DNA of 25,902 nt from an uncultured Blautia sp. (lineage in GTDB: Bacteria > Bacillota > Clostridia > Lachnospirales > Lachnospiraceae). The stretch is from positions 1 through 25,902 of the forward strand of contig NZ_CAKROJ010000034.1 in the NCBI RefSeq assembly GCF_934372025.1, read 5' to 3'. Below, piece by piece: positions 6,758-13,706 of the stretch. Numbering within the stretch: the first letter of the stretch is position 1; every line of letters starts with the position of its first letter. Under the pieces are notes generated by a model, which saw only the letters and a list, made by a program, of their open reading frames with translations, was not told where the DNA came from and ran no database searches. The position numbers and the translations under genes were made by a program.

Positions 6758-6787
6758 TTGCATTCGCCATGTGGCTTCGGCTATAAT
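6758..6787 (+). promoter_or_regulatory. Sigma-A promoter for the ABC-F gene
   Basis: TTGCAT (6758-6763) and a perfect TATAAT (6782-6787) are separated by 18 bp. The transcript would start near 6794, leaving a leader of about 70 nt. Confidence 0.65.
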
Positions 6788-6865
6788 ACGAAATATCAGG
6801 ATTGCAGAAGCACAAATACGCGCTGCAGTCTGTATAGATCAGTTAAATGAAAGAGAGAATATTAT

Positions 6866-8422
6866 ATGAGTATATTAAATGTAGAACACCTGACCCATGG
6901 CTTTGGTGACAGGGCAATTTTTGCGGATGTATCTTTTCGGCTTTTAAAAGGCGAACATATAGGACTTGTCGGCGCAAACGGTGAAGGAAAGTCCACATTT
7001 ATGAGTATTGTTACAGGTAAACTGATGCCGGATGAAGGCAAGGTAGAATGGGCAAAAAATGTTCATGCCGGCTATCTGGATCAGCATGCCGTTCTGGAGA
7101 AAGGTATGACGATCCAGGAAGTTCTGAAATCTGCATTTGATCCGCTGCTTCAAAAAGAACAGCGTATGAATGAAATCTGTGATCTTCTCGGAAGTGCAGA
7201 CGAGGAAGAAATGAATGTGCTGATGGAAGAACTCGGCACAATTCAGGATGAGCTCACCCTTCATGATTTTTATGTGATCGATGCTAAGGTAGAAGAGGTT
7301 GCCAGAGCACTTGGACTTCTGGATCTTGGCCTTGACCGTGATGTGACGGATCTGAGCGGTGGACAGAGAACAAAAGTGCTTCTGGGAAAACTGCTCCTTG
7401 AAAAACCGGATATCCTTCTTCTGGACGAGCCGACAAACTACCTCGACGAAGAACATATCGCATGGCTGAAACGTTATCTGCTGGATTATGAAAATGCATT
7501 CATCCTGATCTCTCATGATATTCCATTTCTTAACGAAGTGGTAAATATCATTTATCATATGGAAAATCAGGAGCTGAACCGTTACGTAGGTGATTATGAT
7601 CATTTCCAGGAAGTCTATGCAGTCAAGAAGGCACAGCTCGAGGCAGCATATCGCCGTCAGCAGCAGGAAATCAGTGAACTTAAGGACTTCGTTGCCAGAA
7701 ACAAGGCCAGAGTTTCTACAAGAAATATGGCAATGTCCAGACAGAAGAAGCTGGATAAGATGGATGTGATCGAACTGGTAGCAGAAAAACCGAAGCCGGA
7801 ATTTCATTTCCGTTATGGAAGGACGCCCGGCAAGATGCTCTTTGAGACACACGATCTGGTGATCGGATATGATGAGCCACTGTCAAAACCACTGAACTTC
7901 ACAATGGAACGAGGCCAGAAAATCGCTCTTGTCGGAACCAATGGTATCGGAAAGACAACACTTCTGAAAAGTATTCTTGGCCTGATCCCTTCACTCAAAG
8001 GTAACTGTGAACGTGGAGAAAATCTGCAGCTGGGTTATTTTGAGCAGGAAGTAAAGGGTGATAACAAGACAACCTGTATCGAAGAACTGTGGCAGGAATT
8101 TCCTTCCTATACACAGTATGAGATTCGTTCTGCACTGGCAAAATGTGGTCTGACCACAAAGCATATAGAGAGTCAGGTCCGCGTCTTGAGTGGTGGTGAG
8201 CAGGCGAAGGTACGTCTGTGTAAACTGGTTAACAGAGACACGAACGTATTGCTTCTGGACGAGCCGACGAACCACCTGGATGTCGATGCCAAAGAAGCCT
8301 TAAAGAGTGCACTCAAAGAATACAGAGGAAGTATTCTTCTGATCTGTCATGAGCCGGAATTTTACCAGGATGTGGTAAATGAAGTCTGGGATATGAGTAA
8401 GTGGACTACGAAAGTATTCTGA
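6866..8422 (+). CDS. ABC-F family ATPase (translation factor type)
   Basis: The 518-residue protein has two ABC ATPase domains and no membrane segment, so it is not a transporter. Domain 1: Walker A GANGEGKS at 36-43, signature LSGGQ at 163-167, Walker B DILLLDEPTNYLD from 182. Domain 2: Walker A GTNGIGKT at 357-364, signature LSGGEQAKV and Walker B NVLLLDEPTNHLD. The domains are joined by a charged helical linker at about 245-310 (VKKAQLEAAYRRQQQEISELK), the P-site tRNA interaction motif region of ABC-F proteins that act in the ribosomal E site. Layout is closest to YbiT/Uup-type housekeeping members, but antibiotic-resistance members look similar and cannot be excluded. Single gene, with its own promoter and terminator. 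The ribosome binding site (GAGAG) is weak. Confidence 0.88.
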   Translation: MSILNVEHLTHGFGDRAIFADVSFRLLKGEHIGLVGANGEGKSTFMSIVTGKLMPDEGKVEWAKNVHAGYLDQHAVLEKGMTIQEVLKSAFDPLLQKEQRMNEICDLLGSADEEEMNVLMEELGTIQDELTLHDFYVIDAKVEEVARALGLLDLGLDRDVTDLSGGQRTKVLLGKLLLEKPDILLLDEPTNYLDEEHIAWLKRYLLDYENAFILISHDIPFLNEVVNIIYHMENQELNRYVGDYDHFQEVYAVKKAQLEAAYRRQQQEISELKDFVARNKARVSTRNMAMSRQKKLDKMDVIELVAEKPKPEFHFRYGRTPGKMLFETHDLVIGYDEPLSKPLNFTMERGQKIALVGTNGIGKTTLLKSILGLIPSLKGNCERGENLQLGYFEQEVKGDNKTTCIEELWQEFPSYTQYEIRSALAKCGLTTKHIESQVRVLSGGEQAKVRLCKLVNRDTNVLLLDEPTNHLDVDAKEALKSALKEYRGSILLICHEPEFYQDVVNEVWDMSKWTTKVF

Positions 8423-8430
8423 TATAACGT

Positions 8431-8468
8431 AAAAAGCTGTTGTATTTAAAAAGATGCAATGGCTTTTT
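8431..8468 (+). terminator. Terminator after the ABC-F gene
   Basis: AAAAAGC (8431-8437) pairs with GCTTTTT (8462-8468), with an inner TTG/CAA. The loop is large, so strength is moderate. Confidence 0.5.
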
Positions 8469-8555
8469 CTTGTATAAAGGAAAATACATGACAGGATACA
8501 GAAAGACATGGTACGATGAAAGAGTAACGAAGCAGATTTTTTGGGGGAGGTTTTT

Positions 8556-8996
8556 ATGCAGAAAGAACTTAATCACAAGGTTCGTAAACGTTTCAATGAA
8601 TGGATCTATAATGTCGCGCGCTATACGGAAATCATATTGTCAATTGTTATTCTGATCGTAATTGCGCTTGCCGGAATCCGCCTGATCTTCACAATCACAG
8701 AAATGCCGATTCTGGACATGGATATAGATTTCTTTACAACATTTCTTGCAAATGCGTTATCATTGGTAGTCGGAGTCGAGTTTGTAAAGATGCTCTGCAG
8801 ACATTCGGCACAGACAGTTGTTGAAGTATTGATGTTTGCAACAGCCAGACAGATGGTGGTGGAACATATGAAACCATCACAGACTTTGATCGGTGTGATT
8901 GCAATCGCAATCCTGTTTGCCATCAGAAAATTTCTGATGACAGAGGACGACGATATGGCACATGCTCCGTTCAAAAAGCATACAGATATGAATTAA
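8556..8996 (+). CDS. PsiE-like small membrane protein
   Basis: This 146-residue protein has about four predicted membrane segments (roughly 24-48, 60-80, 90-108 by weaker hydrophobicity, and 112-130), a charged N-terminus and an acidic/basic tail. The pattern VEFVKMLCRHSAQTVVEVLMFATARQMVVEH followed by a hydrophobic segment and RKFL resembles the phosphate-starvation-inducible PsiE family, whose function is not known; the match is from memory of the family layout. The ATG at 8556 is used because GGGGGAGG lies just before it. An in-frame TTG at 8541 is upstream of that site and so not used. The stop codon is immediately followed by the stop codon of the opposing gene. Confidence 0.7.
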   Translation: MQKELNHKVRKRFNEWIYNVARYTEIILSIVILIVIALAGIRLIFTITEMPILDMDIDFFTTFLANALSLVVGVEFVKMLCRHSAQTVVEVLMFATARQMVVEHMKPSQTLIGVIAIAILFAIRKFLMTEDDDMAHAPFKKHTDMN

Positions 8997-9452
8997 TTAC
9001 TTCTTTCCTTTGCTTAATGTACTGTTGTGATAGTCAGAAGAGAAGGTTACATCGCGGCCGAACCATGTTGGAGCAATGTAAGTATTAGCTGCATCCTCGG
9101 ACGGAAATTCCACTTCTGCGAGCAGCAGTCCCTCGTAATCATCATGAAAAACATCCAGCTCGATCGTAAGTCCGTCTTTTTCCGGAATCAGATAACGGGT
9201 TTTGGAAATAACGAGCCCGTCTGCTTTGGGCTTGAGATGTTCATAGGCCTCCTGCGTCAGTGGAAGATTATATTCTTCTCTGGCCATGAGGCCTTTTGAT
9301 TTATAGGTGAGAAAATATTCATCATCCTGACGGCGGATACGGACAACAGGAGAAGTACAGAGATATCCCTGTTCAATCCTGTGAAAAGGATAATCGGAGA
9401 GGTCAGTTGGCAGTTGTTCTTTTTCTATCAGATATTTTCTTTCGATTTCCAT
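8997..9452 (-). CDS. CYTH domain protein (triphosphate tunnel metalloenzyme)
   Basis: The 151-residue protein begins MEIERKYLI, the EXEXK signature (Glu2, Glu4, Lys6) that binds metal and triphosphate in the CYTH fold. Further charged tunnel residues follow: VRIRRQDDEYFLTYKSKG, REEYNLPL, ELDVFHDDYEGLLLAEVEF. Length and motif order match bacterial short CYTH proteins, which hydrolyse inorganic triphosphate or related compounds; the actual substrate here is unknown. AAGGAG on the minus strand (complement of 9461-9466) supports the start. It is transcribed divergently from the DJ-1 gene and converges with the PsiE-like gene with no bases between stop codons. Confidence 0.88.
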   Translation of the reverse strand: MEIERKYLIEKEQLPTDLSDYPFHRIEQGYLCTSPVVRIRRQDDEYFLTYKSKGLMAREEYNLPLTQEAYEHLKPKADGLVISKTRYLIPEKDGLTIELDVFHDDYEGLLLAEVEFPSEDAANTYIAPTWFGRDVTFSSDYHNSTLSKGKK

Positions 9453-9477
9453 AAGTCAGACTCCTTTATACTGTTTT

Positions 9478-9506
9478 TTTATAAAAAATGTATGGCACTT
9501 TTGCAG
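9478..9506 (-). promoter_or_regulatory. Possible promoter for the CYTH gene
   Basis: Reading the minus strand, CTGCAA (complement of 9501-9506) and TATAAA (complement of 9478-9483) are 17 bp apart. This would give a leader shorter than 25 nt. The -35 box is imperfect. Confidence 0.4.
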
Positions 9507-9534
9507 ATTCAGTATATCTCTTTTATTGAAGAAA

Positions 9535-9543
9535 TGCTATACT
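9535..9543 (+). promoter_or_regulatory. Extended -10 promoter (TGC-TATACT) for the DJ-1 gene
   Basis: TGCTATACT is an extended -10 box with no good -35 partner. The same nine bases occur in the leaders of tig (10201) and the L25 gene (24873). Confidence 0.55.
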
Positions 9544-9591
9544 GAATGACGTAGAACCTGTATAAAACAATGCAAAAAGGAGGCATTTTTT

Positions 9592-10149
9592 ATGAGCAAA
9601 AAAGTATATATTTTTCTTGCAGATGGATTTGAGGATATTGAGGGACTGACCGTTGTAGATCTTATGCGACGTGCAGACATTGATATAAAAACAGTTTCGA
9701 TCAGGGATTCAAATGAGATTACAACATCGCATGGAATCCGCATGCAGACAGATCTTGTATTTACAGAAACAGATTTTGCAGATGCAGATATGCTAGTGCT
9801 TCCGGGCGGAATGCCGGGAACAAAATATCTGGGAGAATATCAGCCGCTTCGTGTACTTCTTACTGACTTCTATAATAAAGGCGGTAAGGTGGCTGCTATC
9901 TGTGCCGCACCGACAGTACTTGCATCACTCGGATTTCTTGAGGGCAGAAAAGCAACGGCATATCCGTCCTGCATGGATGGACTTGAAGGTGCAGAACGTT
10001 CTCTTGAGAAAGTTGTTACTGATGGAAATGTGACGACCAGCAGAGGCCTTGGAACTGCTGTGGATTTTGCACTTTCTCTGATCGGACAGCTTCTGGGAGA
10101 AAAAAAGGCAGACGAAATTGCTGAATCCGTGGTTTATACGCGAAAATAA
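9592..10149 (+). CDS. DJ-1/PfpI (ThiJ) family protein
   Basis: This 185-residue single-domain protein has the DJ-1 flavodoxin-like fold. Visible motifs are the FLADGFEDIEG start with the conserved Glu17, LVLPGGMPGT, and the nucleophile elbow AICAAP with Cys104. The Cys-Glu pair is typical of DJ-1 members proposed to act in oxidative stress or on reactive aldehydes (glyoxalase III/deglycase activity has been claimed and debated). It resembles the YajL/DJ-1 branch in length rather than the hexameric PfpI proteases. AAAAGGAGG before the ATG supports the start. Single-gene transcript. Specific substrate unknown. Confidence 0.9.
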   Translation: MSKKVYIFLADGFEDIEGLTVVDLMRRADIDIKTVSIRDSNEITTSHGIRMQTDLVFTETDFADADMLVLPGGMPGTKYLGEYQPLRVLLTDFYNKGGKVAAICAAPTVLASLGFLEGRKATAYPSCMDGLEGAERSLEKVVTDGNVTTSRGLGTAVDFALSLIGQLLGEKKADEIAESVVYTRK

Positions 10150-10200
10150 AGGAAAACAGGGCTTTTTCATAAAAAAATACTGGCGCTTTTTAAAGCGTTG

Positions 10201-10209
10201 TGCTATACT
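10201..10209 (+). promoter_or_regulatory. Extended -10 promoter (TGC-TATACT) upstream of trigger factor
   Basis: TGCTATACT follows a short inverted repeat CGCTTT-TT-AAAGCG at about 10184-10197. The leader to the start codon is about 165 nt. No CIRCE element (TTAGCACTC-N9-GAGTGCTAA) and no CtsR heptamer pair is seen in it, so heat-shock control by HrcA or CtsR is not indicated here. Confidence 0.55.
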
Positions 10210-10383
10210 ACGATAATGACTGTAATTGTATCTTATAATAAAGAGATGCAGTTGTCTGGACCGTATCAAATCGGTGTAGAAATTATAATATAGGTAGAAT
10301 ATAAGTAGTCGTGTCATCGCAAAGTGTAATGCCGGGCTACGATATAAGAGATCTAACCTGAGAATTAAGGAGGAACAGGAAAC

Positions 10384-11670
10384 ATGAGTTTACAGGTGGA
10401 AAAACTGGAAAAAAACATGGCGAAACTGACAATTGAGGTTTCTGCTGAAGATTTAGAGAAAGCTATGCAGGCTGCATACCAGAAAGCAAAAGGAAGAATT
10501 ACTCTTCCAGGATTCCGTAAAGGAAAAGCTCCTAGAAAAATGATCGAGCAGATGTATGGCAAAGGAATCTTCCTTGAAGATGCTGCAAATGCTCTGATTC
10601 CGGAACACTACAGCAAAGCACTGGAAGAATGCGATCTTGAAATCGTTTCTCAGCCGGAAATCGATGTAACACAGGCTGAGCCAGGAAAAGCTTTCATCTT
10701 CACAGCAGAAGTTGCTGTTAAACCGGAAGTTACTCTTGGTGAATACAAAGGAGTAGAAGTACCGAAGTCTGAAACAGAAGTAACAGACGAAGACGTTGAA
10801 GCTGAACTGAAGAAAGAACAGGAGAAAAACTCCCGTACAGTTACAGTAGAAGACCGTGGAGCAGAAAACGGTGACATCACAACAATCGATTTCGAAGGAT
10901 TTGTTGATGGAGAAGCTTTTGAAGGTGGAAAAGGAACAGATTACCCGCTGACACTTGGTTCAGGATCTTTCATTCCGGGATTTGAAGATCAGCTGGTTGG
11001 ATCCAAAGCCGGAGATCATGTAGAAGTTAAAGTTACATTCCCTGAAGAATATTCAGCAAAAGAACTTGCTGGTAAAGAAGCTGTATTCCAGTGTGACGTT
11101 AAGAAAGTAGAAGCAAAAGAACTTCCGGAACTGGATGATGACTTTGCTCAGGATGCTTCTGAATTCGATACTCTTGCAGAGTACAAAGAAGACATCAAGA
11201 AAAACCTGACAGAAAAGAAAGAAAAAGAAGCTCGCGCTGCAAAAGAAAATGCTGCAGTAGATAAAGCAATTGAAAACGCTGAGATGGAAATCCCGGACGC
11301 TATGCTGAATACTCAGGTTCGTCAGATGCTGGATGATTTCTCCAGAAGAATGCAGTCTCAGGGACTTACAATGGAACAGTACTTCCAGTTTACAGGAATG
11401 ACTCTTGAGAAAATGCAGGAAGAAATGAAACCGCAGGCTCTGAAGAGAATCCAGACAAGACTGGTTCTTGAAAAAATTGCAGAAGTTGAAAATATTCAGC
11501 CAACAGACGAAGAAGTTAATGAAGAATTCCAGAAAATGGCTGATGCATACAAGATGGAAGTTGAAAAAATCAAAGAACTGCTTGGTGACCGCGAATTAGA
11601 GCAGATGAAGAAAGATATGGCTGTTCAGAAAGCCGTAACTCTCGTAGCTGACGAAGCAAAGGAAGCCTAA
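10384..11670 (+). CDS. tig: Trigger factor, ribosome-bound chaperone
   Basis: The 428-residue protein is full length for trigger factor. The N-terminal ribosome-binding domain carries the signature GFRKGKAP at 43-50, which contacts protein L23 at the exit tunnel. A central FKBP-type prolyl isomerase domain (about 150-240) has DFEGFVDGEAFEGG and GSGSFIPGFEDQLVG. The C-terminal substrate-binding arms (250-428) are helical and highly charged. It shields and helps fold nascent chains. AAGGAGG at 10367-10373 supports the start. It precedes clpP and clpX, the usual order in many bacteria; the 48-bp gap to clpP contains no terminator, so co-transcription is likely. Confidence 0.97.
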   Translation: MSLQVEKLEKNMAKLTIEVSAEDLEKAMQAAYQKAKGRITLPGFRKGKAPRKMIEQMYGKGIFLEDAANALIPEHYSKALEECDLEIVSQPEIDVTQAEPGKAFIFTAEVAVKPEVTLGEYKGVEVPKSETEVTDEDVEAELKKEQEKNSRTVTVEDRGAENGDITTIDFEGFVDGEAFEGGKGTDYPLTLGSGSFIPGFEDQLVGSKAGDHVEVKVTFPEEYSAKELAGKEAVFQCDVKKVEAKELPELDDDFAQDASEFDTLAEYKEDIKKNLTEKKEKEARAAKENAAVDKAIENAEMEIPDAMLNTQVRQMLDDFSRRMQSQGLTMEQYFQFTGMTLEKMQEEMKPQALKRIQTRLVLEKIAEVENIQPTDEEVNEEFQKMADAYKMEVEKIKELLGDRELEQMKKDMAVQKAVTLVADEAKEA

Positions 11671-11718
11671 GCACGTAATTCCTGAATGAATGGAATCGAC
11701 GAATGGAGGCATTTATAT

Positions 11719-12300
11719 ATGAGTTTAGTACCATATGTCATTGAACAGACCAGCAGAGGAGAAAGAAGCTATGATATTTACTCCCGTCTTCTGAAAGACC
11801 GTATCATCTTTCTTGGAGAAGAAGTAAATGACGTCAGCGCCAGCGTTATCGTGGCACAGCTTCTGTTTCTGGAAGCAGAGGATCCTGGCAAGGATATTCA
11901 GTTGTATATCAACAGCCCAGGTGGTTCTGTAACTGCAGGTATGGCTATTTACGATACCATGAAATATATCAAGTGCGATGTTTCTACAATCTGTCTTGGA
12001 ATGGCAGCCAGCATGGGTGCTTTTCTTCTGGCAGGCGGAACTAAGGGAAAGAGATTTGCCCTGCCGCACTCAACAATCATGATTCATCAGCCGTCAGGTG
12101 GGGCCCAGGGTCAGGCAACAGAAATTCAGATCGTAGCAGATCATATTGCCCAGACCAAACGCACATTGAATGAAATTCTGGCAGAGAATACGGGCCAGCC
12201 TTACGAAGTAGTGGAAAAAGACACAGACCGCGATAATTATATGACTGCTGAAGAAGCAAAGGCATACGGACTGATCGATGGTGTTGTCGAGCATAAATAA
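11719..12300 (+). CDS. clpP: ATP-dependent Clp protease proteolytic subunit
   Basis: The 193-residue serine peptidase forms the barrel-shaped proteolytic core used by ClpX and other Clp ATPases. The catalytic triad is visible: Ser98 in GMAASMGAF, His123 in MIHQPSGG, Asp172 in DTDRDNYM. The start MSLVPYVIEQTSRGERSYD is the family's usual one. GGAGG at 11705-11709 fits the ATG at 11719; an in-frame ATG at 11686 would add eleven residues with no ribosome binding site and no family support. It lies between tig and clpX, its functional partner, but is separated from clpX by a terminator. Confidence 0.97.
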   Translation: MSLVPYVIEQTSRGERSYDIYSRLLKDRIIFLGEEVNDVSASVIVAQLLFLEAEDPGKDIQLYINSPGGSVTAGMAIYDTMKYIKCDVSTICLGMAASMGAFLLAGGTKGKRFALPHSTIMIHQPSGGAQGQATEIQIVADHIAQTKRTLNEILAENTGQPYEVVEKDTDRDNYMTAEEAKAYGLIDGVVEHK

Positions 12301-12309
12301 AGCAGACAG

Positions 12310-12338
12310 AAGGAACCTCTTTTCAGGGGGTTCCTTTT
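12310..12338 (+). terminator. Terminator between clpP and clpX
   Basis: AAGGAACC (12310-12317) pairs with GGTTCCTT (12329-12336), ending in TTTT. It lies ten bases after the clpP stop codon and would make clpX transcription depend on readthrough or an internal promoter I cannot see. Confidence 0.7.
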
Positions 12339-12374
12339 GTGCCATATCAAACTGAAAGGAAACGAGAATTATTT

Positions 12375-13688
12375 ATGGCAGAAAAAATGAAAGATGGAAA
12401 AGTCAGATGCTCTTTTTGTCACAAATCAGAAGACCAGGTTCGCAAGCTGATCGCCGGACCGGATGGTGTTTTTATCTGTGATGAATGTATTGGCATTTGT
12501 TCAGAGATTATGGAGGAGGAACTGATACCGTATGGGACAGAAGATGTTTATGATTCAGATATCAATCTGTTGAAACCGGAAGAAATCCATAAGATTCTGG
12601 ATGATTATGTCATAGGACAGGATGAAGCAAAAAAAGCTCTGTCTGTGGCTGTCTATAACCATTACAAAAGAATTACCGCATCCAAAAATCTTGATGTGGA
12701 ACTGCAGAAAAGTAATATCCTGATGCTTGGACCGACAGGTTCCGGTAAAACTCTTCTGGCACAGACACTTGCCCGTCTTCTGAATGTACCATTTGCGATT
12801 GCAGATGCTACAACTCTTACTGAAGCAGGTTATGTAGGTGAAGATGTTGAGAATATTCTTCTGAAGATCATTCAGGCCGCTGATTACGATATTGAACGTG
12901 CACAGCATGGAATTATTTATATAGATGAAATCGATAAGATTACAAGAAAGTCCGAAAATGCATCAATCACCCGTGATGTATCCGGTGAAGGTGTACAGCA
13001 GGCGCTTCTGAAAATTCTGGAAGGAACAGTTGCCAGCGTTCCGCCGCAGGGTGGCCGTAAGCATCCGCATCAGGAATTTATTCAGATTGATACCACCAAC
13101 ATTCTCTTTATCTGTGGCGGTGCATTTGACGGAATTGAGAAAACGATCGAAGCCCGTCAGGATACCAAATCTATCGGATTTGGTGCAGATGTTTCTGTAC
13201 AGGAAGAGCGCAATATAGGAGAAGTTCTGAAGGAAGTAATGCCGGAAGACTTTATTAAATATGGTCTGATTCCGGAATTTATCGGACGTGTGCCGATCGT
13301 AGTAACACTGGATGGACTTGATGAAGAAGCTCTGATCCGTATCCTCAAAGAGCCTAAAAACTCTCTGACAAAACAGTATCACAAATTATTTGAACTTGAT
13401 GGAGTAGAACTGGAATTCCAGGAGGAAGCCCTCAAGGAAGTTGCCAGAAAATCTCTGGAACGTAAGACTGGTGCCAGAGGACTCCGGTCTATCATGGAAA
13501 AATCCTTGATGGATCTGATGTACCGTACTCCTTCTGATGACACAATATGCAAATGCATCATCACCAAAGATGCAGTAGACGGAACCGGAGAACCGGAAGT
13601 CGTTCACAGTGAGCAGCCTGCTGTGCAGCAGAATACCACAAGAAGAAGCTCACGTTCCAGAAAAACAGGAAAACCGGAAACGGCCTAA
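12375..13688 (+). CDS. clpX: Clp protease ATP-binding subunit ClpX
   Basis: The 437-residue AAA+ unfoldase delivers tagged proteins to ClpP. The N-terminal zinc-binding domain has Cys12, Cys15, Cys35 and Cys38 (CSFC and CDEC). Walker A is GPTGSGKT at 119-126, with GYVGEDVEN pore loop, Walker B IIYIDEIDK, and the GARGLRSIMEK sensor 2 region. The C-terminal tail (QNTTRRSSRSRKTGKPETA) is unusually basic and serine-rich and lies beyond the conserved core. The ATG at 12375 gives the normal start; an upstream in-frame GTG at 12339 overlaps the terminator. The likely ribosome binding site AAAGGA is rather far (14 nt) from the ATG, which may mean modest translation. Confidence 0.96.
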   Translation: MAEKMKDGKVRCSFCHKSEDQVRKLIAGPDGVFICDECIGICSEIMEEELIPYGTEDVYDSDINLLKPEEIHKILDDYVIGQDEAKKALSVAVYNHYKRITASKNLDVELQKSNILMLGPTGSGKTLLAQTLARLLNVPFAIADATTLTEAGYVGEDVENILLKIIQAADYDIERAQHGIIYIDEIDKITRKSENASITRDVSGEGVQQALLKILEGTVASVPPQGGRKHPHQEFIQIDTTNILFICGGAFDGIEKTIEARQDTKSIGFGADVSVQEERNIGEVLKEVMPEDFIKYGLIPEFIGRVPIVVTLDGLDEEALIRILKEPKNSLTKQYHKLFELDGVELEFQEEALKEVARKSLERKTGARGLRSIMEKSLMDLMYRTPSDDTICKCIITKDAVDGTGEPEVVHSEQPAVQQNTTRRSSRSRKTGKPETA

Positions 13689-13706
13689 AGAAGGGATTGA
13701 AGACAG

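Noticed and set aside
10201..12375. CtsR or HrcA (CIRCE) control of tig-clpP-clpX
   Set aside because: No tandem CtsR heptamers (GGTCAAA type) and no TTAGCACTC-N9-GAGTGCTAA repeat are seen in the leaders.
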